Source: Atriophallophorus winterbourni (Eukaryota > Platyhelminthes > Trematoda > Plagiorchiida > Microphallidae). Taken from it: 64,000 nt of DNA. Positions 1-11,636 of this stretch are shown piece after piece. Numbering within the stretch: the stretch's first letter is position 1; each line of letters starts with the position of its first letter. Below the pieces are notes generated by a model, which saw nothing but the letters and a program-made list of their open reading frames with translations, had not been told where the DNA came from and did no database searches. The position numbers and the translations under genes were made by a program. The DNA is taken from NCBI GenBank assembly GCA_013407085.1, contig JACCGJ010000656.1:1-64000 (forward strand), read 5' to 3'.

Positions 1-334
1 AATTCCTTCTCAAACATGCACAAGAGTCCATCAGGTTATGTTCAGCTTTTACGCGTTTCGATGAATATAAGATGATCGAAGTCACACCTATAAAAAACGT
101 TCTATCATTCTACATGGTAGTGTGTTTTACTAGCCCGTGATGCAAAATGATACGTCTAACGTCAATGCCCATCATGAGTAGTACCAATGTTCGCGGTCAA
201 GTGTAACGACGTCGCATTTTTATCATGCTTGCTCTGATATACCAAGTCTTGTTTATTTTGTGATGGTTAAAACTCATTTTATTCAACGATCGACTTAGAA
301 GTGGTAATTGCGGGATGCATTCAATTCTTCCCAC

Positions 335-682
335 CTTGTCAAAGTCCATTTGATTCCATTTTTCTCCAATCGCATCTTGCAAACGTTTCAACAGTACAAA
401 GTTCGCGTTGCTCAGGTCAAGTTTCAGGCAGAATAAATACTTCACGTAATTGCGAACGCCACACGAAACGCTATTCGTCGTCCCATCGGTCCGACAGACC
501 ACACCGCAATCCGTGTAACTCAACGTGGGATCATAAACGAGCCAATAAAGTGAGGACATTTCGTCGTTAATTGAGTGATTTGTAAACGTATGAAGGAACT
601 TGGACATGGTGGATTGGGAGACGTAAGTGGACCAGAGTTCGGATCGGACCTTCTGGTAAAGTCGTGGTAACAATTCATTAAT
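335..682 (-). CDS. internal exon 3 of an unidentified host gene
   Basis: Open minus-strand exon of 116 codons. The acceptor (RC ...AGGGCAG) is at 683-685 and the donor (AAG/gtggga) follows base 335. It starts and ends in phase 0 and joins the exon at 2077-2258 without a frame break. The peptide begins INELLPRLYQKVRSELW and contains SSLYWLVYDPTLSYTDCG, with several cysteines in the next 35 residues (CGVVC, VSC, FC). The composition is complex and free of TE motifs, unlike the shadow frames. I do not recognise the family. The gene continues beyond the left edge of the window. Exon status is inferred from frame, splice signals and phase. Confidence 0.55.
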
Positions 683-1050
683 CTGCCCTGTAGAAGTGTT
701 CGGTTCTATCTGGATGAAATACCGGCTTATGAATTGGTTGCTAGTGTAATCCGTGAAGAGTGAATTGGGGCCTGTAAAAAAGGGAAAGCGGTTTAACTGT
801 TACGCGAATGTGGGAGAAAATTGTGGGGAAATTAGAATTAAAATGGACTATTCGGTAAACGTTTTCGTCATCAGACCGGGTATAATTATTGGCGACCTAA
901 ATAAGTCCATGTCGACTAAGGATGCACGAGCTGATATGCTCCACAGCGATCCATATGAATTAACATTCGGATTCAAGAGGTACAATCTCTTCCCCAGCGT
1001 TATCAGCAACAGACAGTACTCTGTTGGTAGGAGGTATTCGCATGCGTCCG

Positions 1051-1160
1051 ATGTGATCTACGTTCAGCATCCACGAGCAGTATCTGATTGTCCCCAGATT
1101 GAAGACGAAGCGTCACACAGTACCTTCATGGTGTGTGATCAAGTTCCAGTTCTTCCAAAC
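1051..1160 (-). pseudogene. RTE-like LINE fragment, ORF2 C-terminal end
   Basis: This matches, at nucleotide level and in the same orientation, the end of the RTE-like copy at 10320-10440, which encodes the stretch before the terminal Cys/His-rich segment. Only about 110 bp remain, with substitutions. It lies in the intron between host exons 335-682 and 2077-2258. Confidence 0.6.
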
Positions 1161-1166
1161 ATGTAG

Positions 1167-2076
1167 TGTCAAGAGCATTCATATGGTTTTTCTAAAAGGT
1201 CAACTTCATGATTTTAACTGTTTATAGAATAAATCTCTTGGAATAAAAACAATGTATAACTACAGGTGAAGCACTATGGTGTGCGGTAAAATTGTGTGAT
1301 GTACATGTATGTATGAAATCATATACATAAAATGAGGCAGTGTCTTACAATCATAGACTGCTCATGTGTTATGCCACATTTCGAAATAATTTAATCAGAA
1401 CAAGGTGTATTAGTTTGCAGGTGGTGTCAAATTTAATTCGTCATAGATTGTTCAGCGTAATCATTGCTTACTAAATGGTAAATAAAAATGTAAACAATCA
1501 GATGGAATAGAATAGTATCATTTACGTTCTCTGAAATGTTTTTGCATTAAGTTTCATGTGTATTTGCATAAACTTGTTTACTATTTCTTCGTTGTACCTT
1601 AAGCTCCTGTTCGCCTAATTTGATAAAACCTCATTCGGAATCATGTGCTTCGTTTGGCTCAATTCGTTAGCAAAATGCATGTTAAACGCAGAAAAAAAAT
1701 CGTTTCCAATTGAACTATATATGTATTTAATATTCGGCAAACTTCACATACATGTATGTACGATATCGTACTATATACTACAATTAAATCATTTACGTTT
1801 TTGCTTTGTGTTTTTGTATAAAATTGAAAAAGTCTTCATAGAAACATGATTTAGGAATACGCGATACGTATCTTTGTCTCATTCAATAAATATGTTGGCT
1901 CATTCCTCGCACGAGAAACATTCATTAGACCTGATGCATGTTGAAGACCTACCCAATTCCTGATCAGTGATAAACACCGTATCCTTCAGTGTATTCGAAA
2001 GCAAAGCTCCAGAGAATGCTGAAATCGCAGAAACCAGCGCACATCCGGGGAATCTCACGGAGGGTATTCCAGTTAC
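1167..2076. other. intron sequence, nothing recognised
   Basis: AT-rich sequence with short frames only. No TE motif, repeat or convincing exon was seen. It sits inside the intron of the left host gene. Confidence 0.4.
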
Positions 2077-2258
2077 CATTGTTTCCCCGTTTGCAGTTCT
2101 GGCAGGAATTGATGGGCAACTGATTGGGCTAGACATCAGCATTCCCGAATCCAACTGCCGGGCCAGATAATTGATGATACATCGATTTCGTACGAACATG
2201 GTCAAGTCTATGATGACGTCTGGTACCAAGGATGCGTTTTCTTTGACTGCGATGCAAA
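2077..2258 (-). CDS. internal exon 2 of an unidentified host gene
   Basis: Minus-strand exon of 182 nt. The acceptor (RC ...ACACGCAG) precedes 2258 and the donor (ATG/gtaact) follows 2077. It enters in phase 1, which fits the G left over from the exon at 4366-4530, and leaves in phase 0, which fits the exon at 335-682. The peptide runs CIAVKENASLVPDVIIDLTM, then FVRNRCIINYLARQLDSG, and ends ARTANGETM. No known domain is recognised. The phase agreement across three separate exons is the main support that this is a real gene. Confidence 0.55.
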
Positions 2259-2555
2259 CTGCGTGTAGAAAGGTGAAATGGGGATGATGTAACTAGTGTT
2301 TATGAGCTAGCAGGGTACTTTCTCGTGTCTCAAAAATCGAGGGAAACTAAAACGTGAATTCACAAACGAATATGTATTTTGTAACAAAGTTTTAAAAATT
2401 CTACAGTACTTTTTTCAGAAATCTGAACTCAGAGGTTATTTGTGGTAGAAAATGCATTTGGATTAACCGAATCCAAAGGATGCTAAGGTATATAGCGTAA
2501 AGTACATTAAAACTTAGTTAATGGGGAATGCGTGATTTGACGTACAGTCATTTGC

Positions 2556-2835
2556 TCTTGATATTGACCTTACGAGTTGGGAGGAACATGCTCTCGACCG
2601 TTCACTTTTGAGGCACTGTGTAAAACGTTATCTACAAGCTTTGGATGAGCAGATGCTGCTTCTCGACTACTGATTGTAGATCACGCCATCAGCGTGCCAC
2701 TGATTTCAAGTGACCAAATACTCCCTAGCGCTGTGAGGACTGCGGGAAAGATTGTCACTCCCGAATCCGACAGTTAAGTCCTTCAGGATGCAGTGGGGCA
2801 TGAAATCATCACGTGTTTGTGATGTACATTCAGGG
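2556..2835 (+). pseudogene. RTE-like LINE fragment, 3' end of ORF2
   Basis: Parallels the copy at 61980-62290: a tract reading like DPxSWEELA, then a WRHCVKRRLQ-like segment, then the Cys-rich end (CGRxC..IG). It is followed by the shared 3' sequence ATCATCACGTGTTTGTGATG. Several indels and stops make it non-functional. Confidence 0.6.
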
Positions 2836-3117
2836 GTGATACTTTCCGGAGGAGGACCAAAATAACACCCAGTCTCGAATTAAAAATTCCGGTGAGGTGT
2901 TTCAGATGTTAAAGTTCTCTTAACAAGAGCAACCACTAGCAAGAATGTAGTATTGCTGATTGCTTTGCATGATTCCATCATTGAATAACTTCTTCAGACT
3001 TTGATAAATGATAAGGAATGTGATTTTCGATGTGAAGAATTCTAATGGTCAAAGTGAGATCGCTTCGTACGAGTCGTTGTGTAAGATCTTGTAATTTGAG
3101 TTTGTAAAGAAACTATC

Positions 3118-3706
3118 CCGGAAATAGTCGCCATAACAAAAACGTGGTTCCACGCCTCATTGTCTGACAAAGAGCTGGCCTTGCCCAGCATGTCTCTATC
3201 CTGGCGTGACAGTTTAGGTGATAGCGGAGGAGTAGCACTCTACTTCAAGCAGTCGCTTATCTGTAGAGAAAAGAACGATGAGACCTTTGATATACTCGGC
3301 AAACATTGGTGCTCTCTGACTCTTACTTCAGAACACGAATGCATTATTGGATTGATCTAACGTTCTCCAACAACTGCTCCCGACCCAAACAATAAATTGA
3401 TTGATGGTTTGCGCTATGTGAAAACGCGGCACGAGACCCAAATATTGTTTATGGGGGATTTCAATCTTCCCCAGCTATACAGTCGGGATGATCATATATC
3501 AGAGATACTTGATTATCAACTTCGAACGGTCTTGGATTACGCACCCGCTTATAACCACCTTACGGGACTTACTTCTTTGAGGGGACCAAACTGACCGTCT
3601 AATTTGGACCTAATATTTACTTCAGATCCTACCGCTCTAGAGAATAGTTTCTATAAACAGCCAATCGGTCGAAGCGACCATGCTGTCCTAAAATGGCTTC
3701 AAAAGT
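3118..3706 (+). pseudogene. CR1-like LINE endonuclease fragment (family C)
   Basis: AP-endonuclease part of ORF2. Frames at 3160-3360 and 3397-3594 hold GDSGGVALYF, the catalytic-site motif FMGDFNLP and, after a stop, SNLDLIFTSDP and IGRSDHAVL, which carries the terminal SDH. It belongs to the family of the LINE at 6315-8716, which has nearly the same SNLDLI/GRSDH segment. It is a separate copy, because the two overlap over that segment. Stops at 3358 and 3592. Confidence 0.75.
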
Positions 3707-4365
3707 AATGCGCTCTTGACGACTTCTCTATGTTTTGTATTGTTTTAAAATAGGTAGTAGGGTGTGTGGGAAGAAAAAGTATGCACATATGAATGCTTTG
3801 TAGTATGAAATACATTCGAAAGTATGTAATCTAGCTGTACCAGCTGTATAAATCGGAAAACGTATTATCGATCGAATCATGGTAGTTGGAAATTTGTTAT
3901 GAACGCAAGTAATGAAACAGTGAACAAATGTATGAATATCGTTAAGAGATTTGTGTATTTGCGTTTGAAAATGAACGATTTCGTACATTACTAATGCTCG
4001 TGGTGAACTATGAAGCATCACGACTCTATGAAAACGGAAAACAAAGGAGTTTATGTAGGATTAAACAATACAAAGGTCTACGCAGTTAAGAAAAGGAGAA
4101 GATGTGCTTCATCAGTGAAATCGGAATAATTTTATGTAATCGATGGAAATGTTGCAAGCCCTTGATGGGCATGACAAATAAACCCAAGTGTAAACGAACC
4201 ACGTTTCACGGTTGGCTCAATACTCGTTAAAATATCTCTTTGAGAAAAACCACTACTGTAGCATTTCAGATTATGCTGGATATATCTCAAAGTGCTCACT
4301 CGGTATGCGCTACAAAGATATCACGTGGAATATGAGCATGAAGGAATTTAGGACTGGTTGATTAC
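3707..4365. other. no gene recognised
   Basis: AT-rich sequence after the endonuclease fragment and downstream (on the minus strand) of host exon 4366-4530. The longest frame (minus, 3728-4021) has no recognisable motif and is treated as chance. Confidence 0.4.
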
Positions 4366-4530
4366 CTTCATCCTTCATTTTCACAATCGCCGATGCATGG
4401 TCGCCGTCGACCGTGTAATGTGCCACGGTTATTTGTTGCTCTGGATTCGTGGATGGATATCCATAGAGATCGCGATGTGCCATGTCGGCGATCAGCCTCA
4501 ATTCAGGGCGATTAACCGGAGAAATGACCG
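4366..4530 (-). CDS. internal exon 1 of an unidentified host gene
   Basis: Minus-strand exon of 165 nt. The acceptor (RC tctccttgtag) ends at 4531 and the donor (GAAG/gtaatc) follows 4366. The frame is VISPVNRPELRLIADMAH, then RDLYGYPSTNPEQQITVAHY, then DGDHASAIVKMKDE. It leaves in phase 1 and joins the 2077-2258 exon to give a valine codon. The upstream part of the gene was not located. Function unknown. Confidence 0.55.
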
Positions 4531-5053
4531 CTACAAGGAGAAAATTGGGAATATTGTGCAGGTTTTTAAATGTGTCTAACAATAATTAACCACCAGTAAC
4601 AAAACGCGTCACTATACAGTGGTCGAATCCGCAACACCAGTACCAACTCACGATAATAAAAACTTGAGTTCACCAATTACACGATGGGCCCTAGTGGTCA
4701 ACTATATATATAACATGAGTTTATCGTTCCGTTAGATTACTCTAGTGTATTGAATATCTTTTTCTTGATGAAAGGCTGACTAAACCACAAATGTTCATGC
4801 CTTCAACATTTGGTTTATTTTATAAGTTGAAATCATTTAATTTTGTAACATTTTTGGCTGCCCGTTTAAGTACTACATCTGACCAATATAACCAAATCTC
4901 TCATAGTTGTTCACGCGTTTCCCTACGTTTTTACGTCCATATTATATAAATTTACAAGTTGGTCGTACCAGTCTTATCAAACAATGGTATACAAACGCAA
5001 ACCGTGTTTCACATTACTCCACTATTCGAGGCTTGTGGATCCTGTGAGTACCG

Positions 5054-5100
5054 TCCCGAACTGATGGGTGCAAACAGCACGAATCCGGTCGTGGGATGTG
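5054..5100 (+). ncRNA. hammerhead-ribozyme-like motif, copy 1 (degenerate)
   Basis: Order of elements: CCC at 5055-5057, core CTGATGG (5061-5067), stem II GTGC/GCAC with loop AAACA (5068-5080), GAAT (5081-5084), CCGG (5085-5088), TC (5089-5090), GTGGG (5091-5095). This is the layout of a type I hammerhead with a very short helix III. Two core positions differ from the active consensus (last A of CTGATGA to G; GAAA to GAAT), so this copy is probably inactive. CCC can pair with GGG for outer helix I. The same 17-nt stem II and helix III block recurs at 53082-53104. Hammerheads are known in flatworm SINEs and Penelope-like elements. Confidence 0.55.
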
Positions 5101-5109
5101 TGTAATGAA

Positions 5110-6300
5110 GATTCTTGATGCGATTTTCATTATTATGTTTATTATAATAAATAAATTTTCACGAAATATGACAAAGCTGGACAACAAAGATTATCGAGAG
5201 AATGCAAAACTCGCTTACCGATTTAAAATTAGATGAAGATGAAGCACACCTACCTAAATGTAGTCCGTCAGAGCAACAGATAGTAATAATCATAAACAGA
5301 AGCGCTCTCTGATTTTCTAGCACGTTCATTATTTTGACACCATGTAATCCTCCATTCGCGAAAATATATAACTAATAAGAACAGCCAATGATATTAGCAC
5401 ATCCAATGGAATTTATGTTGGCTGTCTATCATACTACTACTCATATAAATAGGCAAACCAATCTTGTTATTTAGGAATTTTTAAAATGAAAGTTCACACT
5501 AAAAGGTTTGCAACTGCTAACAATATTTTTAATGAAAATTTGGACTCATTTTGATCAAACGTGGATTGTTGTATTTAGGGGAAAAATCCTACACAATTAG
5601 AAATTATTCAAACCGGAAATACCAAACATTCTCCAGATAAAAGTAGGGTCAATTTAGAGTAGAGTGGTAATAATAATGGGCAACTTTTTGTATTGAAAAC
5701 ACAAAGGAAACGGTTGGAACTTTGCATCGGTTAAGTTCTCTGGGTTTAGCAAAAACACTTCTGAATACTAATTTTAAAAGTATGTTTTAGGCTCTCTAAA
5801 CATTTCATAACTCAAAGCGCTTGAATATATTCAAGCATCTATTTATAAATGAACAAAAGTAAGAAAAAGTTTCAATGTACGATGCAACATTCTGAATAAC
5901 AAGCAAAGGGCTGAGGTCGTTATGCATTTAGAGAATTAACCGCATTCTATTAAACCGTTTGTGCAAAATAGTTCGCATCTTTTTGCTTAAAGGTCGGAAC
6001 AACCTTCTGTGATTAATGAACTTCCATGGTGAACGTCGATATTGGCCTTAGATGAATGATACTGTGGAGTTGCGAAATGAATAAGCCATTAGTGCTTTTC
6101 ACGAGCTTTCTGGTGCTATGTAGAAAACCTTCGGCACAACACATGAGCAAAAGTTCCGAATAGTCCAACGACGACAATTTCCAAAACATAACAAATCGGG
6201 TTTCGAAAGGATTGCCTTAGAACGGTCCAAGCTAAAGTCGTACCATTGGCCTAAAAAGCTACTGACAAAGCAGATCGAAGTGACAACCGGAGCAGACACG
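5110..6300. other. AT-rich spacer, nothing recognised
   Basis: No long frame on either strand with recognisable motifs, no obvious repeats. A minus frame at 6099-6299 is short and unsupported. Confidence 0.4.
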
Positions 6301-6314
6301 TTGCAAACATTGCT

Positions 6315-8576
6315 GTGGTTAGATTTGGATTTACTCGTATGAGAGGATTAGACCAGCCATCTACCTTGGACCTTATACTTACATCAGATCCCACAGCTGT
6401 TGAGAATATCGTTTATAAACCGCCGATCGGACGAAGCGATCACGTTGTCCTAGAATTCGAGTACGTTTGTAGCGCTAGGCGCAATAGTGACGGGACAAAA
6501 TGCGTCAGAATGGTGAACTACTGTGCTCTGTGTGCCGAGTTACAAAGCACTAGTTTCGCACAACTGGATTACTCCGATCCGGATAGTCATTGGCGATCTC
6601 TCTTACAGCACCTCAAATCTATATTGGAGGAACATTCAATGCTTGCTTTGAAGAAAACGTCTCAACGAAATAAATGTTTACTACTAAGCAGGACTAACAA
6701 GTGGATGAAACAAAGGGCAGTAGCTACCAACACAGCTGATTCTTTAACACAATTTACATGACTGCGAAACAAAGTTATCGGCCTAATTTAAGATGATAAA
6801 CAAGCGTTCCAATCGCAATTGATTTCTCAGATACACCAGAATCCGAAGATCTTGTATAGACTTGTAAACGGTAGAACAAATATTAAACCAGGAGTCTTTG
6901 ACCTAAAAACTTCGTCCGGCTTCACAGAATCCATAAATCAGACCGCTGACCTGTTAGCAGACTTTTATGCCGGAGTTTTTGCACCGAAATCTAAGGAGCC
7001 TGCTCAGGAACCAATCGTTCGACTTGACCCACCGACCTTGAGTGAAGTATTGATTACTCCGATGGTAGTAGCGCAGCACTTACGAAAATTAAACGTAAAG
7101 AAATCTCCAGGACCAGATGAGATAACTCCAAAGCTGCTCAAAACCTGTCATGCGCAGCTATCTGAACCTTTATCTTGCATGTTTATTAATGTGCTCCAAG
7201 CTGGCGTAGTGCCACAAGACTGGAAACTGGGACAAATAATACCCATTTACAAAGGTGGTTGCCGTTCAGATGTTAAAAATTATAGGCCGGTAACCTTGCT
7301 GTCTTCGGTATCAAACGTTTTTGAGCGAATAATAACCGCAGAAATCGTGCGACATCTGGAAACGAATCAACTTTTGGCAGTTGCCCAACATGGATTTCGC
7401 AGAAATCGCTCTTGTCTAACAAATTTGCTGACAAGCTTAGACGATTGGACGAGGATTGTAGATGCGGGAGGCTGTATTCATGCGTGCTACCTGGATATTT
7501 CTAAAGCGTTCGACAGAGTTGATCACAATTTACTCTTGAACAAGCTAAAGAAACACGGTGTTGTTGGAAGACTATACGAATTGTTAAGAGATTACCTCAG
7601 CAGCAGACACATCCGAGTTCGTGTGGACGGCATATTATCGAAGAACATCGATGTCACTAGCGGGGTTCCACAAGGCTCAGTGCTTGGACCAATACTGTTT
7701 CTAGTCTATATGAACGATATACCACTACCAAATGATAGTAAGATGGTTTTGTTTGCTGACGATATAAAAGTATCGAGGCAAATCATAAATGCTGAGGATA
7801 GTATTTTGCTGCAAAACGATTTGAGTGCTTTGTTCAACTGGTCATCTGAAAATAAACTGTCATTGAATATGCAAAAGTCGAAGATGATTCAGATTGGTCG
7901 TGACCTTGGCTTTTCCTATACATAGAAGCTAGGCGACAGAAACCTGGAGTACACCGAAGAAGAAAAGGACCTCGGTGTCTGGATTTGCGGCAGTTTGAAA
8001 AATGTTCTACAATGCGAAACCGTTTACAAAAGCGCGTCTCGGCTGCTCGGCATTCTACGGCGGATATTTGGACGTTTTTACCCGGGGTGTTTTCCTCTCA
8101 TGATGAATACATATATGCACCCGGTTCTAGATTATGCCGCACAAGCCTGGACACCATGACTCCAAAAAGACATCTTACTCCTGGATCGCATATACCGGAG
8201 AGCTTCTAAGCTTGTCATTGGTCTCGAAAATATGCCATTCGCCGGGCGACTCAGACGATTGGAAATGAGGACACTTGCACAAAGGAGAATGCGAGGTGAT
8301 CTCATCCTCGCATACAAAATACTCACTACTGTTTCCCACCCCCTGGATATATTATTCCACCTTCGAACTTCCAGCAACAGCCGTGGCCATGGTTGCAAGT
8401 TGGAAATACCACATTCCAAACGGAACTGCCGCAGGTATTTTTATTCGGTACGTGTGTGCTTTGCTTGGAATTCCCTGCCTTCCGATTTGGTAATCTCAAA
8501 CAGTTTATCTATATTCAAATCAAAACTTGACGATTATATGAAAGCTAATCCGAATTTATCCCCAAACTATCAATAA
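6315..8576 (+). pseudogene. CR1-like ORF2: endonuclease C-terminus and reverse transcriptase
   Basis: One reading frame throughout, broken only by nonsense codons (TGA 6759, TAA 6789, TAG 7923, TGA 8157). Order: endonuclease end (STLDLILTSDP, GRSDHVVLEF); linker; RT fingers (SPGPDEITPKLLK, DWKLGQIIPIYKGG, NYRPVTLLSS); palm A (CYLDISKAFDRVDH); SGVPQGSVLGPILF; palm C (VLFADDIKVS); then the thumb region (YAAQAW, RRMRGDLILAYKIL). The enzyme would copy LINE RNA at a nicked target. As read it cannot make full-length protein, but the conserved residues suggest a fairly young copy. Confidence 0.85.
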
Positions 8577-8598
8577 ACTATCATTGTCCCATTGATTT

Positions 8599-8600
<2 letters not shown>

Positions 8601-8634
<34 letters not shown>
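8601..8634. repeat. (AT)n microsatellite
   Basis: About 17 uninterrupted AT units in the 3' untranslated part of the CR1-like element. Confidence 0.95.
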
Positions 8635-8638
<4 letters not shown>

Positions 8639-8720
8639 ACCTATATTTCCACCCTGTGGTTATTGTAAAGTTAATTGTTTTTTCAACCATAAATCTTGAA
8701 TCTTGAATCTTGAATCTAGT

Positions 8721-9300
8721 TGGTTTGCCCATATAATATATGCGTTTTTTCTTTGTCTTTTGTGTAATAAACATGTTTGACCAACCGTCAAATCTTGTTG
8801 CGTGGGATTCGTTGGTGAACGCGATTATCGTTGAAATGGTGGCCTCATGGATGAATCAGGGTGCAATAATTAAGTGACCGTGAAACACGGGGGTAACGTG
8901 GCTGAACAATGACCTGAAAAGTACTTATGAGAGGCCAGCTGATGGAATAATCTGTCTCTCTCTGTCCATATTCCGAAGCATTTTGTGTGATTCAAAGAAC
9001 GCAATAAACTTTATTTCCAAATCGTGTTAACCTCTCGTTCACAACAACATGACATTTAACACATAAAATTGGAAACATGATCAACCTTCGCAAATGTTTC
9101 CTTGGAAAGATCAGTTATGAAAAGACAGCCTGGGATGAAGCCCTGTGGTAAATTACCTTGATGCATGGATTAGTGTTAATTTGAAGAGCACGATTCACCG
9201 CCAAATGTGTATCAACAGGCCAGCAGGTTTTTAGATATCTTTCAAACAGTTGTCAATTTCAACATGAATGGTCAACATTACTCAAACAAAGACGTGTATT
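8721..9300. other. no gene recognised
   Basis: Unique-looking sequence between the LINE tail and the ATT microsatellite; only short frames. Confidence 0.4.
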
Positions 9301-9307
9301 TTCTTGA

Positions 9308-9479
<172 letters not shown>

Positions 9480-9742
9480 GTTCACACTTTTTATGAAAAT
9501 GATTAGGGTAACTGATTTCTTTGGATAATGCTCCGGAAACAGCACTTACCACCGCCCGTCCAGCCAATGTTTGAACGCACTTACTTTCAAAGATGAGACC
9601 AAATGAAAATGACCACAAATGGCCCAGACGGACAAACGAAGCTACAAACATTCTTGTTTCGGCAATGTGAAGCAAAGCATCGATGTGGAATGACTCCATT
9701 TACAGCGAATTCAATTATTTAAATTCAGCGAGCTCGGTTTTA

Positions 9743-10150
9743 TCAATAATGTTCCGACGGTTGGCAAAAATAGAGAGACCAATTGGTGGGCAGGAAGTCA
9801 ACAACGAGATGTCGGGTCTTGATAAGACAGCGCGATAAAGTGTGCTTCACATTCGCAATTATGTAGGTCTTAAGCAGCTCGAGGCTAAAAATGCTGTAGT
9901 GGGTTTCCACCGGATTAGATTTTTGCGAGAATAAGGCCAATTGACGGATATTGTTTTTTTACGGTGGTGCTGTAAAGTGGAACCTAAAGCCCAAATGGAA
10001 GCGTCGGTAGTAAGCGATAAAGGAAATATATGACTTGAATTAATATAGGATAAATTGGTGGCACTGCAAAAAATTTTTAAGAAGACAGCAAAATCAGAAA
10101 GTGTATCTGGCGAAACTTGAAGTGACCTCAAGTTTGAATGGATTTGTTGT
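9743..10150 (-). pseudogene. Gypsy-type RNase H fragment
   Basis: Minus strand: FPLSLTTDASIWALGSTLQ (the TDAS start of the Ty3/Gypsy RNase H) at about 9960-10030, then after a frame change NPVETHYSIFSLELLKTY, the usual continuation. Flanking reverse transcriptase and integrase are missing. It directly abuts the RTE remnant beginning near 10165. Confidence 0.65.
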
Positions 10151-10164
10151 TGTTGGCCTCCTTT

Positions 10165-11636
10165 GGTCGATGTCGACCATGAATGTACATTACAATCGCA
10201 TGAATCTTCATGTTGTACAGCTTTTGGAATGACTAAACAGTCCGATTCGGGAGAAACAATCTCTCCCACACCGCCGACAACGATAGTCAGAACTCGGTTG
10301 TATTGCATCAGTTGCACGCCAGCTGCGTGATCTTCGTTCAGCAGCCAAGAGCTGTATCTGCTTTTCCCCAGCTTGCAGACGACGCTTCACACAATGCCTC
10401 CAATATGAGTGGTCAAAAACAAGTTCTTCACAACTCGCGGGGTCAAAGCAAAGAGCTTTCATATCTCTTTTGCAAACGTCTTTGTAACGCAAGTGCGGAC
10501 TGGGCAATGGTCGACTTCCTAATTGCAACTCACCATAGAGTAGATCTTTCGGAATACGACGATTTTCCATTCTGTAGACATGACGAAGCCATCGCAGGCG
10601 GCGCTTTCGCAATAGGGTTAACATGCTCTGTAGACCAGCTTTTGAAAGCACTTCCGCATTAGTCACTCTGTCCATCCACGATATGTTCAAGATACGACGG
10701 ATGCTTCGTAGGTGGAAAGCATTTAGCTTCCATTCGTGTCTTGCGTGGGTGGTCCAGATTTCACTGCCGTACAGTAAAGCATTTAGTACGCACGCGCTGT
10801 AAACCATCATCTTTGTTTTACAGTCAGCTTGTGATTACCCCAAACACGTGAGTTCAATCGGGACAAAATGACAGTTCCTCTGCCAACCCGCTTATTTATC
10901 TCCGTGTCTAGCGAGAGGTCATCCGCAATGTTTGAACCAAGGTATGTGAAATGTTGTATTAATTCAAGCTGACAGTTTCGAACTGTGATGATTGGAGGCG
11001 ATACAGTCCCTTGACGAAGGACGTTGGTCTTGCTTATGCTGATTGTTAGCCCAAAGTCTTTGCATGCCGACGAAAAACAGTCCATTAGCGACTGTAGGTT
11101 CTCTTAAAAGTTAGCAATAGAGGCTGCATCGTCGGCAAACAACAGGTCACGGATTAGTACATTTCTTGCCTTGGTTGAAAAGCTTACCAGCGTAGGTAAA
11201 CACCTTTTGTCCTCGTTTCGAAAGCGTGCTTCAGAAACAAAACAAAGAAAAAGCCGAATAGCGTATAACCAATAACATACACTTGTTCGACGACTCGGCG
11301 AATTTTAAAGGCTACTGAACTGAAACCGTTAAGATGGACTGAGCCCTTCATGCCTGAGTGGAACGAAATAATGAGCTTGAGCAGTCTTGGGGTGCATCCT
11401 ATAAGATCAAGCATATTGATAAGACCCTCCATGCTGACGTAGTCGAATGCCTTCGTTAAATCATTAAAAACAGTGTATAATGGCATAAACTGTTCCCGAC
11501 ACTTTTCTTGAAGTTGTCTCACGGAGAAGATCATGTCAACGGTTGATCTTCCCTCGCGGAAGACACATTGAGATTCGTAGTAAATTCCATGAGATAAAAG
11601 TAGTACCTGGATCTGAAAGGCTTTTGCAAACCATTT
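10165..11636 (-). pseudogene. RTE-like LINE, ORF2 reverse transcriptase C-terminal two-thirds
   Basis: Minus-strand copy in several frames. From upstream: REGRSTVDMIFSVRQLQEKC and NDLTKAFDYVSMEGL (palm A region), HSGMKGSVHLNG, a FADDAAS-like palm C near 11130, GLTISISKTNVLRQG and FTYLGSNIADDLSLDTEI (10807-11085). Then ACVLNALLYGSEIW, HLRSIRRILNISWMDRVTN, RWLRHVYRM and the Cys/His-rich end CRRCGRDCFSRIGLFSHSK (10208-10810). Frameshifts near 10808 and between 11085 and 11280. Its 5' end abuts the short repeat at 11637. RTE elements encode an AP-endonuclease plus RT; the endonuclease is absent here. Confidence 0.8.

Larger units (their letters stand above)
6315..8716 (+). mobile_element. 5'-truncated CR1-like non-LTR retrotransposon (family C)
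   Basis: Begins inside the endonuclease domain, carries the whole reverse transcriptase and ends with three TCTTGAA units at 8694-8716. Such a short tandem tail rather than poly(A) is typical of CR1/L2-type LINEs. An AT dinucleotide tract lies within the 3' untranslated part. Confidence 0.85.

Noticed and set aside
860..880. CTGATGACGAAAAC on the minus strand as a third hammerhead
   Set aside because: No stem II between the conserved strands and no helix III or cleavage site nearby.
6099..6299. Minus frame CFVSSFLGQWYDFSLDRSKA as a host exon
   Set aside because: No suitable splice pair with matching phase to the left host gene, and no family resemblance.
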